From the NCBI GenBank assembly GCA_041397305.1, contig JAWKWX010000009.1:51814-115813 (forward strand): a stretch of DNA of 64,000 nt. Direction: 5' to 3'. A program made the translations under genes and the position numbers. Below, one piece after another: positions 51,789 to 59,729 of the stretch (positions within the stretch are counted from its first letter, which is position 1; each line of letters starts with the position of its first letter). This DNA comes from TMP-24 sp041397305. Its GTDB lineage: Bacteria > Pseudomonadota > Alphaproteobacteria > Rhodobacterales > Rhodobacteraceae. Below the pieces are notes generated by a model. It saw only the letters and a program-made list of their open reading frames with translations. It was not told where the DNA came from and did no database searches.

Positions 51789-54517
51789 TGTCCTTCAACC
51801 TTCTTGTCATCGTCTGCCTGCTCTATGTCTCGCTCCTCTTCCTCGTGGCTTTCCTGGCCGACCGGCGGGCAGAAGCGGGCAAGGGCGGCTGGCTGCGCTC
51901 GCCCCTCGTCTATACGCTCTCGCTCTCGATCTACTGCACCGCCTGGACCTTTTACGGCGCCGTCGGCTATGCGGTGCGCTCGGGGCTCGAATTCGTGACG
52001 ATCTATCTCGGCCCGACGCTCGTCTTCGCGGGATGGCTGTGGATCGTGCGCAAGCTCGTCCGCATCGGGCGGCGCGAACGGGTGACATCGATCGCCGACC
52101 TGATCTCGGCCCGCTATGGCAAGTCGAACCTCCTGGGCGTGGTGGTCACCGTGATCGCGGTCGCCGCCTCCACCCCCTATATCGCGCTGCAGCTTCAGTC
52201 GGTGACGCTGTCGGTCGCGGTCTTCGCCTCTGACCAGCCGCCCGGATGGGCGCTGCCTGACAGTGGCGCAACGGCGGCCTGGGTGGCGGCGGGGCTTGCG
52301 CTTTTCACCATCCTGTTCGGTACCCGCAACCTCGACGCCGACGAGCGCCACCATGGCGTCGTCACCGCCATCGCGCTCGAGGCGGTGGTGAAGCTTCTCG
52401 CGCTGCTCGCGGTCGGCATCTTCACCGTCTGGACGGTGGCGGACGGCTGGGCGGACATCTACCAGCGGATCGAGGCCTCGCCCGTCGCCGAATGGCCGCT
52501 GCAGCCCGGCCGATGGATCGGTCTGACCTTCGTCTCTGCCGCCGCCGTCCTCACCCTGCCGCGCATGTTCCAGGTGATGGTGGTCGAGAATGTCGACGAG
52601 CGCCACCTGACGACCGCCGCCTGGGCCTTCCCGGCCTATCTGCTGCTCATGAGCCTCTTTGTCCTGCCGATCGCCGTGGTGGGGCTGGAGGTCCTGCCCC
52701 CGGGGGCCAATCCCGACCTTTTCGTCCTGACCCTGCCGCTGACCGAGGGGCGCGGCGATCTGGCGCTGCTGGCCTTCCTCGGCGGCTTTTCCTCGGCGAC
52801 CTCGATGGTGATCGTCGCGGCGATTGCGCTGGCCACGATGGTGTCCAACCATGTGGTCGTGCCGCTCTGGCTCACGCTCCGCCCGGCGGGCGCACGCGAT
52901 CCGGGCGACGTGCGGGGGCTTGTCCTCCTCTCGCGGCGGTTTTCGATCGCCGCTATCCTCGGGCTCGGGCTGCTTTACTACCGCCTCTCGGGCGGCTCGG
53001 CCGCGCTGGCCGCCATCGGGCTCATCGCCTTCGTCGGCGTCACGCAGATCCTGCCTGCGATGATCGCGGGCCTCTTCTGGCGCGGCGCCACGCGGGTGGG
53101 GGCGGGCCTCGGGCTCGCGACCGGCTTCCTGGTCTGGCTCTATACGCTTTTCCTGCCCTCCTTCGGCGCGGATGGCGTCCTGTCGGCCGATCTGATGACG
53201 AACGGCCCGTGGGGCATCGGCTGGCTGCGGCCGCAGGCGCTTCTTGGCACGGCGACCCTCGACCCGCTTCTGCACGCGCTCTTCTGGTCGCTCGGGCTGA
53301 ACAGCCTGGCATTGGTGACGGGCTCGCTTCTGTCCTTCCCCGGCCCGGTCGAACGCATCCAGGCGCTGACGTTCGTGCGGGTGTTCGAGGGCGACCGGGC
53401 GCGGCGCGGCTGGTCGCAGGGCGGCGCGGATGCCGAGGAACTGCTCACGCTCGCCCAGGGCATTCTCGGCGCCGACGAGGCGCTTGCCTTCTTCCAGGCC
53501 GAAGCCGCCTTTCAGGGCAAGGCGGGTTTCCTGCCCGACACCACGCCGGATTTCATCGAGGCGCTGGAACGCCGTCTTGCGGGTGCGGTCGGCGCGGCGA
53601 CGGCCCATGCGATGGTCGCCCAGTTCACCGGTGCCGCCACGGTCTCGGCAGAGGAACTGATGGCGGTGGCAAGCGAGGCCCAGCAGATCATCGAATATTC
53701 CGCCGAGATCGAGGCCAAGTCGGCCGAGCTTGCCCGCACGGCCCGCGCGCTCGGCGAGGCGAACGACAAGCTGCGCGACCTGTCGGTGCAGAAGGACGCC
53801 TTCCTCAGCCAGATCAGCCACGAGCTGCGCACGCCCATGACCTCGATCCGGGCCTTTTCCGAAATCCTCGGCGACACCGACCTGCCGCCCGATCTCCGCG
53901 CCCGCTATACCGGCGTGATCCGCGAGGAGGCGGTGCGCCTTACCCGGCTGCTCGACGACCTGCTTGACCTTGCGGTACTGGAAAACCGCAAGCTGCAGAT
54001 GAATATGAAGGCCGGAAACCTGCATGACCTCATCAGCCGCGCGGTCGAGGCGGCGTCGAACACAAGGCCCGAACGGCAGATGGTGGTCCGCCGCGATCTG
54101 GGGGCGGAGTTCCTGCCGGTCTTCACCGATACCGACCGGCTGGTGCAGGTCTTCATCAACCTCATTTCCAACGCACGGAAATATTGCGACGCGCCCGCGC
54201 CGGAGCTGAAGATCCGCGCCCGCCGGAAGGGCGGACGGATCATCGTCGATTTCATCGACAATGGCGCGGGCATCCCGAAGAAGGATCAAAGCCTGATCTT
54301 CGAGAAATTCGCGCGCCTTACCGATACGGCCAAGGCGGGCGGCGCCGGGCTCGGCCTTGCCATCTGCCGCGAGATCATGGTGAACCTCGGCGGGTCCATC
54401 GCCTACCTTCCGGGGCAGGGGGGCGCGGCCTTTCGCGTGACGCTGCCCGTGCGCCCGCAGGGCGCGGCAATGCCCGAGGCGGCGGACGGGTCCGCGCCGA
54501 CGGAAACCCTTTCGTAA
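51788..54517 (+). CDS. Sodium/solute symporter-histidine kinase fusion (CrbS-like)
   Basis: 909 residues. The N-terminal two thirds (about residues 1-520) are a sodium:solute symporter domain of some 13 spans, with SIYCTAWTFYGAVGYAVRSG and GFSSATSMVIVAAIALATMV. A short linker with helices (EYSAEIEAKSAELARTARAL) leads to the DHp domain with His678 in FLSQISHELRTPM, and a HATPase with NLISNARKYC and GAGLGLAICREIMVNLGG. No C-terminal receiver. Such proteins (CrbS, PrlS types) sense or transport small carboxylates or proline; the ScfR-like neighbour points to short-chain acids. Confidence 0.9.
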   Translation: MSFNLLVIVCLLYVSLLFLVAFLADRRAEAGKGGWLRSPLVYTLSLSIYCTAWTFYGAVGYAVRSGLEFVTIYLGPTLVFAGWLWIVRKLVRIGRRERVTSIADLISARYGKSNLLGVVVTVIAVAASTPYIALQLQSVTLSVAVFASDQPPGWALPDSGATAAWVAAGLALFTILFGTRNLDADERHHGVVTAIALEAVVKLLALLAVGIFTVWTVADGWADIYQRIEASPVAEWPLQPGRWIGLTFVSAAAVLTLPRMFQVMVVENVDERHLTTAAWAFPAYLLLMSLFVLPIAVVGLEVLPPGANPDLFVLTLPLTEGRGDLALLAFLGGFSSATSMVIVAAIALATMVSNHVVVPLWLTLRPAGARDPGDVRGLVLLSRRFSIAAILGLGLLYYRLSGGSAALAAIGLIAFVGVTQILPAMIAGLFWRGATRVGAGLGLATGFLVWLYTLFLPSFGADGVLSADLMTNGPWGIGWLRPQALLGTATLDPLLHALFWSLGLNSLALVTGSLLSFPGPVERIQALTFVRVFEGDRARRGWSQGGADAEELLTLAQGILGADEALAFFQAEAAFQGKAGFLPDTTPDFIEALERRLAGAVGAATAHAMVAQFTGAATVSAEELMAVASEAQQIIEYSAEIEAKSAELARTARALGEANDKLRDLSVQKDAFLSQISHELRTPMTSIRAFSEILGDTDLPPDLRARYTGVIREEAVRLTRLLDDLLDLAVLENRKLQMNMKAGNLHDLISRAVEAASNTRPERQMVVRRDLGAEFLPVFTDTDRLVQVFINLISNARKYCDAPAPELKIRARRKGGRIIVDFIDNGAGIPKKDQSLIFEKFARLTDTAKAGGAGLGLAICREIMVNLGGSIAYLPGQGGAAFRVTLPVRPQGAAMPEAADGSAPTETLS

Positions 54518-54577
54518 CCCGGTTCGGGCAGGCTTCGCCCAGGCCCCGCGCGGGCAGAGTGCGCGCGCGGACGGCAG

Positions 54578-55663
54578 ATGAACGGGACGATGGACGCAAG
54601 CGACGACAGAATGCCGCTGGCCCGCAAGATCGCGGCGCACCGGCCCCCTCCGGCGGAGGAAGGCTTCCGCCTGGAACGCGCGCTTTTCACCGCGTTGGCG
54701 CGCGTCGCGGAACGCCAGATGCGCCTGCCCGTCGCCCTGCGCGAGGGCGGCCTGGCAAGCCGGACAGGCGCGGAGATCGCCGAGCTTCTGCCCGATCACG
54801 CCCTCGTCCTTCTGATCGAGGGGTCCGAAGGGGCGCTCGGCATTGCGGTTCTTGATCCCGGCGCCCTGTCGGGCCTGTCCGAACAGCTGATGCTCGGCCG
54901 GATCGCGACAACAGCGCCCGACCCGCGCAGGCCGACCCGGACCGATGCGGTGATGATGGCGGGCTTTCTTGACGCGGTTCTCGCCGAATTCGACCTGCTG
55001 ACCGTCGAGGAAGACGCTTCAGGGACGGGCTGGGCCACGGGCTTTCGCTACAGCGCCCATCTCGCCGACCCGCGTCCCTTGGGCCTGATGCTGGAGGCGC
55101 CGCTCTATCACACGCTGCGCCTCTCGCTCGCGCTTGGCGGCGCCGAGGGGCGGCCCGCGCGTCTGTCGCTTGCCATGCCGGCGCGGGGCGCGGCCGGGGC
55201 GGCGCCGTCCGTCGCGGCCGGCGTGCCGGACCCCTGGGGCGAGCCCTTGACCCGGGTGATCGAACGGGTGGAAGCAGAGGTCGAGGCGATACTCGCGCGG
55301 GTGACGCTGCCGCTTGCCGACCTGCTGCGGCTTGAAGCGGGCCATTCGCTGCCCCTGCCGCGTCAGGCGCTGCATATGGTGCAGGTCGAGGGGGAAGATG
55401 GCAGGCTCATCTGCCTTGGCCAGCTCGGTCAGGGCAACGGCCATCGGGTGCTGCGGTTGCGGCCCTCTGAGGCGGGCCGACAGCCGATCGGTCTGGCCGT
55501 GGGTCCGACGGTGGCGGTGCCTGCCGCTGAACAGCCCCTGTCGCGGGCGCCCGCTCATCCGCGCCCGTCGGCCGAGGACGATCCGCTTGCCGCCGATGTG
55601 GGCATGGGCGCAGAGGCGCCTGACGATCCCGCACCCGCTGCCCGGCAGACCAAGGTTGCCTGA
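54578..55663 (+). CDS. Orphan FliM/FliN-domain protein
   Basis: 361 residues. The N-terminal half resembles FliM's middle domain only loosely; the C-terminal part (about residues 235-300) is a SpoA/FliN-type domain: PLADLLRLEAGHSLPLP and VQVEGEDGRLICLGQLGQGN as in motor-switch proteins. A low-complexity tail (AEQPLSRAPAHPRP to the end) follows. No other flagellar gene is in the window. It begins 60 bases after the kinase gene, in the same direction, with no terminator between. It could be a remote flagellar C-ring gene or a non-flagellar relative used in this signalling module. Confidence 0.72.
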   Translation: MNGTMDASDDRMPLARKIAAHRPPPAEEGFRLERALFTALARVAERQMRLPVALREGGLASRTGAEIAELLPDHALVLLIEGSEGALGIAVLDPGALSGLSEQLMLGRIATTAPDPRRPTRTDAVMMAGFLDAVLAEFDLLTVEEDASGTGWATGFRYSAHLADPRPLGLMLEAPLYHTLRLSLALGGAEGRPARLSLAMPARGAAGAAPSVAAGVPDPWGEPLTRVIERVEAEVEAILARVTLPLADLLRLEAGHSLPLPRQALHMVQVEGEDGRLICLGQLGQGNGHRVLRLRPSEAGRQPIGLAVGPTVAVPAAEQPLSRAPAHPRPSAEDDPLAADVGMGAEAPDDPAPAARQTKVA

Positions 55664-55683
55664 AGCGTGACGTTCCGGGCCAA

Positions 55684-55709
55684 TGCCAGGCGGCTCCTCC
55701 GCCCTGGCA
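55684..55709 (+). terminator. Possible hairpin after the FliM/FliN-domain gene
   Basis: TGCCAGGCGG and CCGCCCTGGCA pair with one bulged base. There is no T tract, so it may mark the transcript end only weakly, in the convergent space before the TIGR01244 gene. Confidence 0.35.
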
Positions 55710-55751
55710 GGCGTCTTCGCCGCGAAGGGGGCTGACCGGCCCGGTGAGCGG

Positions 55752-56159
55752 CTAGCCCAGCATCGGGCGCAACTGTTCCAGATTGTAGCCCCAGCGCGCC
55801 GCCGCCCCGATCAGCTCGTCGGCGGGGCGTTTTCCGGCCTGGGTCAGCGCCCAGGCGATGGAAGACCGGTTGCCCGAGGCGCAATAGGCGAAGACCGGGC
55901 CGTCTGCCACCATCGCCTCGGCTTGCCGCGCGAGAACAGCGGGCGAGAAGTCGCCCGGCACGATCTGGTTGTCGACGAACTCGATCCCGGCCGCCTCCAC
56001 GGCCTTGCGCATCACCTCCGACCGAAGCTCGGGCGGAATTTCCCGGTCGGGACGGTTGCAGATCACCCGCACGAAACCCGCCGCCTTCAGCGCCGCGATA
56101 TCTTCGGGCGCGATCTGCGGCGAGACGGCGTAAGTCTCTGTCAGATGACGGATTTCCAT
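55752..56159 (-). CDS. TIGR01244-family phosphatase/sulfurtransferase-like protein (DUF442)
   Basis: 135 residues. PTP-like active site Cys93-x5-Arg98 in YCASGNRSS; the N-terminus EIRHLTETYAVSPQIAPEDI and VICNRPDREIP are family landmarks. This domain is fused to a metallo-beta-lactamase (persulfide dioxygenase) in Blh of sulfide-resistance operons; here it stands alone. It is the last gene after two YeeE/YedE genes on the same strand (13 bases apart), so a role in sulfide, thiosulfate or persulfide handling is inferred. Confidence 0.82.
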   Translation of the reverse strand: MEIRHLTETYAVSPQIAPEDIAALKAAGFVRVICNRPDREIPPELRSEVMRKAVEAAGIEFVDNQIVPGDFSPAVLARQAEAMVADGPVFAYCASGNRSSIAWALTQAGKRPADELIGAAARWGYNLEQLRPMLG

Positions 56160-56172
56160 GTCTTTCCTCCGC

Positions 56173-56610
56173 TCAGGCCGCCGCGCCGAGCCGGGCGATC
56201 CGGGTCCGTAGGGCAGGCGCCGCGACCATACCCGCCACCATCGCGAGAAGGAAGAGGAGACCGCCGGACCCAGAAAAGGTCGCCGTCGCCATCGCCGGGC
56301 CGGGGCAAAGGCCCGCGAGCGCCCAGCCCGCACCGAAAAGGATCGAGCCGACAATCAGGTTCGGATCGAGCCGCACATCGGGCTTCGTGGGGAAGGCGGT
56401 GCCAAGGACCGATCCGCCACGCAGCCGGGTCATCCGCCAGGCCACGGCCATCGGCAGGATGGCCCCCGCCATCACGAAGGCGAGCGTCGGATCCCAGGCG
56501 CCGAACAGGTCGAGCCAGCCCTGAACCTTCAGCGTGTCGGTCATGCCCGACAGCAGCAGCCCCAGGCCGAAGATCGCGCCCGCGAATGCGGCGAAAAGCG
56601 TGCGTGCCAT
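56173..56610 (-). CDS. pmpB: YeeE/YedE-type membrane protein (second)
   Basis: 145 residues with four spans, including LFAAFAGAIFGLGLLLSGMT and the conserved cysteine segment GWALAGLCPGPAMATATFSG. YeeE/YedE proteins import thiosulfate or related sulfur compounds through cysteine-assisted transfer. With the upstream gene it makes a split transporter (PmpA/PmpB) as seen in sulfide-responsive operons. The upstream gene ends two bases before it starts. Confidence 0.82.
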   Translation of the reverse strand: MARTLFAAFAGAIFGLGLLLSGMTDTLKVQGWLDLFGAWDPTLAFVMAGAILPMAVAWRMTRLRGGSVLGTAFPTKPDVRLDPNLIVGSILFGAGWALAGLCPGPAMATATFSGSGGLLFLLAMVAGMVAAPALRTRIARLGAAA

Positions 56611-56611
56611 C

Positions 56612-57037
56612 TCAGATCACTCCCAGCAGATGGCGGAAGAGAAGCATCGCCGCGCCCCCCGCCAGAATGAAGGTCACCGTCGCCACGATGCCGCGCACCG
56701 ACAGGCGCGAGATGCCGCAGACGCCGTGGCCCGAGGTGCAGCCGTTCGCAAGCCGCGTGCCCACACCCACAAGAACCCCGGCCGCCACGATGACCCCGGG
56801 CCTGTCGGTCAGGTGGTTGTCGTAGCCGCCCTTCATCAGCACCACGGCGCCCGGCACCAGGATCAGGCCCGCAAGAAAGCCCAGCCGCTCTGACGCATTG
56901 CCCCAGCCCGACCGGTCGACGAGCCCGCCGATCAGGCCCGACGCCCCCATGATGCGCCCGTTCACCAGAAGAAAGATCGCCCCCGCGAGCCCGATCATCA
57001 GCCCGCCGGCCAACCCGAATATCCAGTCTTGCTGCAT
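56612..57037 (-). CDS. pmpA: YeeE/YedE-type membrane protein (first)
   Basis: 141 residues with four spans. LFRHLLGVI at the C-terminus; the signature cysteines lie in GTRLANGCTSGHGVCGISRL, which is the canonical YeeE/YedE motif. First gene of a three-gene unit with the second YeeE/YedE and TIGR01244 genes. BigR or SqrR-type sulfide sensor and a persulfide dioxygenase, commonly nearby, are not found. An AT-rich candidate operator lies 32 bases upstream. Confidence 0.85.
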   Translation of the reverse strand: MQQDWIFGLAGGLMIGLAGAIFLLVNGRIMGASGLIGGLVDRSGWGNASERLGFLAGLILVPGAVVLMKGGYDNHLTDRPGVIVAAGVLVGVGTRLANGCTSGHGVCGISRLSVRGIVATVTFILAGGAAMLLFRHLLGVI

Positions 57038-57068
57038 CGTCTCCGCCTTTCAGGCTGTTCGCCGCATA

Positions 57069-57090
57069 CATATATAGAAATGAGAATATG
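57069..57090. promoter_or_regulatory. AT-rich region with CATAT-N12-ATATG, possible sulfide-responsive operator
   Basis: The space between pmpA and the dksA-like gene has an unusually AT-rich core. CATAT and ATATG form a 5-bp hyphenated palindrome. Related operons elsewhere are controlled by ArsR-type sensors (BigR/SqrR) that bind AT-rich inverted repeats. Candidate only. Confidence 0.35.
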
Positions 57091-57167
57091 ACAAGAGCCG
57101 AAAGGTTTGACTTGCGTCAAGGCCGGAGCTTTTGCAGCCTCTGGAACAGGCAGACCAAGGAGTTGCC

Positions 57168-57527
57168 ATGAATTCGCCCGACACATCGCACGATACCCGC
57201 CGCGCGCAACTGACCGGCCGCCGGTCTTTCCTGATGAAGCGCCTCAACCGGATCGAATCCGAACTCGACGAACATGAGGCCAAGGATTTCGAGGAAATGG
57301 CGACCGAGCGCGAGGGCGACGAGGTGCTCGAGGACCTCGGCCATTCCGCCCAGCACGAACTGAGGATGATCGAGGCGGCGCTGAAGCGGATGGAGGAGGG
57401 CGAATACGGCTATTGCACGACCTGCGGGTCGGAGATCGATGCCCAGCGGCTCGACCTCATTCCCGCGACGCCCTTCTGTGCCACCTGCGCCTCACGCCAC
57501 GATGCCGATCGCAGCCGTCACGGATAA
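57168..57527 (+). CDS. DksA/TraR-type C4 zinc-finger protein
   Basis: 119 residues: a helical hairpin part (GRRSFLMKRLNRIESELDEH and QHELRMIEAALKRMEEGEYG) followed by a C4 zinc finger with CTTC and CATC (in YCTTCGSEID and PFCATCASRH). Shorter than E. coli DksA (151); the aspartates at the coiled-coil tip that act on RNA polymerase are not clearly present (the tip has EEMATEREGDEV), so the effect may differ. AAGGAG precedes the ATG. Divergent from the sulfur genes. Confidence 0.85.
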   Translation: MNSPDTSHDTRRAQLTGRRSFLMKRLNRIESELDEHEAKDFEEMATEREGDEVLEDLGHSAQHELRMIEAALKRMEEGEYGYCTTCGSEIDAQRLDLIPATPFCATCASRHDADRSRHG

Positions 57528-57592
57528 GGCGTTGAAATTGCCGCCGGTCTGGCAGAGACTTCCCCAGTACGGGCGAACAAGACCGGGGCGAC

Positions 57593-59686
57593 ATGGGCGA
57601 ACTGGGCGGCGAACTGGTCAGATATGACCTTGCGGGCGGCGTGGCGACGATCACGCTGGACCATCCGCCGCTCAATGCGTTGTCCCATCCTTTGCGGGCA
57701 GGCATCCTCGCGGCGCTGAGCGCGGCCGAGGACGACCCGGACGTCGGTGCCATCGTGATCGAGGCCGCCGGGCGCAGCTGGCCGGTCGGTGCCGATATCC
57801 GCGAATTCGGCCAGCCGCCGAAGGCACCGGGCCTGCCGGAGCTTTGTGCCCGGATCGAGGCCTGCGCAAAGCCGGTCATTGCCGTGATGCATGGCACCGC
57901 GCTCGGCGGCGGGCTGGAACTGGCGCTGGCGGCAGCCTACCGGGTGGCACAGGCGGCACTGAAGGTCGGCTTGCCGGAGGTGACGCTCGGTCTGCTGCCC
58001 GGCGCGGGCGGCACGCAGCGCCTTCCGCGTCTGATCGGGCCGGAGGCGGCGCTGGAAATGATGCTCGACGGGGCGCAGATAGGCGCGGAAAAGGCGCTCG
58101 CGCTCGGTCTTATCGACCTGATGGTGAACGAAAATCCCGGCGCCGCCGCGCGCCGCCGCGCCGCAGATCATGTCAACGGCAAGCGCCCGCTGGCAACCGC
58201 GACCGAGCGGGCGGCGCGTGGCGGGATCGCGGCCGGGCGCTATCTTCAGGCCATCGAGGATGCGCGGGTAGAACCACGCGGGGCGCATGAAAAGGCCGCG
58301 CCGCTGATCATCGACTGTGTCGAGGCGGCACTGCTCCTGCCGCCCGCGCAAGGCCATGCGCGCGAGCGGGCGGCCTTCGAGGATCTGATGGCGACGGCGG
58401 AATCGCGGGCGCTGCGCCATGCTTTCCTGGCCGAGCGGATCGCCGCGAAAAGCTTTTCGCCGCCCGCCGACCTGCCGCCCATCGCCCGTGTCGCCATCAT
58501 CGGCGGCGGCGGCATCGGCGCGAGCCTCGCGCCGCTTCTGCTGCGCAAGGGACCGAGCGTCACGATCATCGAGGCCGATGCGACGCGCCTCGCCCGGACC
58601 CTCACGCTGATCGCGCGGGCCGAGGAGGCGGCGGTGGCGCTTGGCGACCAGACCGAGGCAGAGCGCGAAGCCTCCTGGGCGCGGCTCAGTGGCGCCCAGG
58701 GCGCGCTGAACGCGGCGGCGGCGGCAGACCTGGTCATCGACGCGACCGTCGATGATCTTGGCCAGCGCGCCGCCCTTCTGGCGACGCTCGGCGGGCTGAT
58801 GCCGCATGAGGCGCCGATCCTGTCGGTGACCCGTGCGCTCGATCCGCTGGCCCTGGCCGGCGCGACGGGCGATGCCTCGCTTCATGCCTCGCTCTACATC
58901 CGCGAACCGGTCCGGCGGCAGACGATCCTCGAGGTTGCCGCCAGCCCGACGGCCAGTCCGGCGGTGCTCGGCGCCGTCGCCGCCCTGGCGCGCCATTTGG
59001 GCTGGCGGGTGGTGCGGCCCGGCCCGGTTCCCGGCTTCATCGCGCCATGGCTCGACAGCGCTCTGGCCGACGCCGCCGACCGCTGCCTGGCGCGCGGCGC
59101 CCTGCCGGGCGAGATCGACCGGGCCTGCAAGCTTCTCGGCCTCGTTTCGGGGGCGTTCGAGGCCGAGGATTTCTACGGCCCGACCCATCCTCTGGTCGTT
59201 CACCGGCTGCGGCGCGACGGTGTGGGGGAAGACCCGCTGGCCGCCGATCTGCGCCGCTGGCTTGTCGCCGAAGGGCGGACCGGCCGCCGTCAGGGCAAGG
59301 GCTGGCACATCTACCGCGCCGATGGCAGCTGGCAGGCCGATCCGGCGATCGAGGCCGAACTCGCGGGCGAACGGCCGCGCTTCCGCTTCCTGCCCGACGA
59401 TCTGCAGCGCCGCCTGATGGCCGCGCTCGCCAATGCCGGCGCCTGGCTTCTGAGCGAAGGCCGCGCTCACCGCCCGGCCGAGATCGACACGGTGGCGATG
59501 GCGCATGGCTTCCCGCGCTGGCGCGGCGGGCCGATGCAGGCCGCGGACGAGGCGGGGCTGCTGCTTCTGCGCGACGATCTGCGCAAATGGGCCGACGAGG
59601 CGCAGGACAATTTCTGGACGCCCGCGCCGATCTGGGACGATCTGGTGCGCGAGGGCCGCGCCTTCGGCGACCTGAACCGCGATTGA
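57593..59686 (+). CDS. FadB-like enoyl-CoA hydratase/3-hydroxyacyl-CoA dehydrogenase fusion with altered dehydrogenase site
   Basis: 697 residues. Hydratase half (1-190) keeps both catalytic glutamates, in GTALGGGLELAL and GLPEVTLGLLPGAGGTQRLP. The dehydrogenase half (from about 300) has a Rossmann loop AIIGGGGIGASLAP, but where FadB has the catalytic His of M-H-F-F-N-P it reads L-Y-I-R-E-P (in ASLYIREPVRRQTILEV), so His is replaced by Tyr while the partner glutamate remains; the later G-F-F-V-N-R is G-F-I-A-P-W. The oxidation step may be lost or changed. Short leader; no terminator upstream. Stops 43 bases from the convergent glycosyltransferase. Confidence 0.88.
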   Translation: MGELGGELVRYDLAGGVATITLDHPPLNALSHPLRAGILAALSAAEDDPDVGAIVIEAAGRSWPVGADIREFGQPPKAPGLPELCARIEACAKPVIAVMHGTALGGGLELALAAAYRVAQAALKVGLPEVTLGLLPGAGGTQRLPRLIGPEAALEMMLDGAQIGAEKALALGLIDLMVNENPGAAARRRAADHVNGKRPLATATERAARGGIAAGRYLQAIEDARVEPRGAHEKAAPLIIDCVEAALLLPPAQGHARERAAFEDLMATAESRALRHAFLAERIAAKSFSPPADLPPIARVAIIGGGGIGASLAPLLLRKGPSVTIIEADATRLARTLTLIARAEEAAVALGDQTEAEREASWARLSGAQGALNAAAAADLVIDATVDDLGQRAALLATLGGLMPHEAPILSVTRALDPLALAGATGDASLHASLYIREPVRRQTILEVAASPTASPAVLGAVAALARHLGWRVVRPGPVPGFIAPWLDSALADAADRCLARGALPGEIDRACKLLGLVSGAFEAEDFYGPTHPLVVHRLRRDGVGEDPLAADLRRWLVAEGRTGRRQGKGWHIYRADGSWQADPAIEAELAGERPRFRFLPDDLQRRLMAALANAGAWLLSEGRAHRPAEIDTVAMAHGFPRWRGGPMQAADEAGLLLLRDDLRKWADEAQDNFWTPAPIWDDLVREGRAFGDLNRD

Positions 59687-59729
59687 GGCGAAACCGGCGG
59701 ACCGGGCCGATTTCGTACCGGGCTCCGGC

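Noticed and set aside
51542..54799. Very long open frame (over 1,000 codons) on the minus strand opposite the symporter-kinase gene
   Set aside because: Arg/Gly/Pro/Ala-rich composition with no domain; it is the antisense image of a well-supported gene in high-GC DNA.
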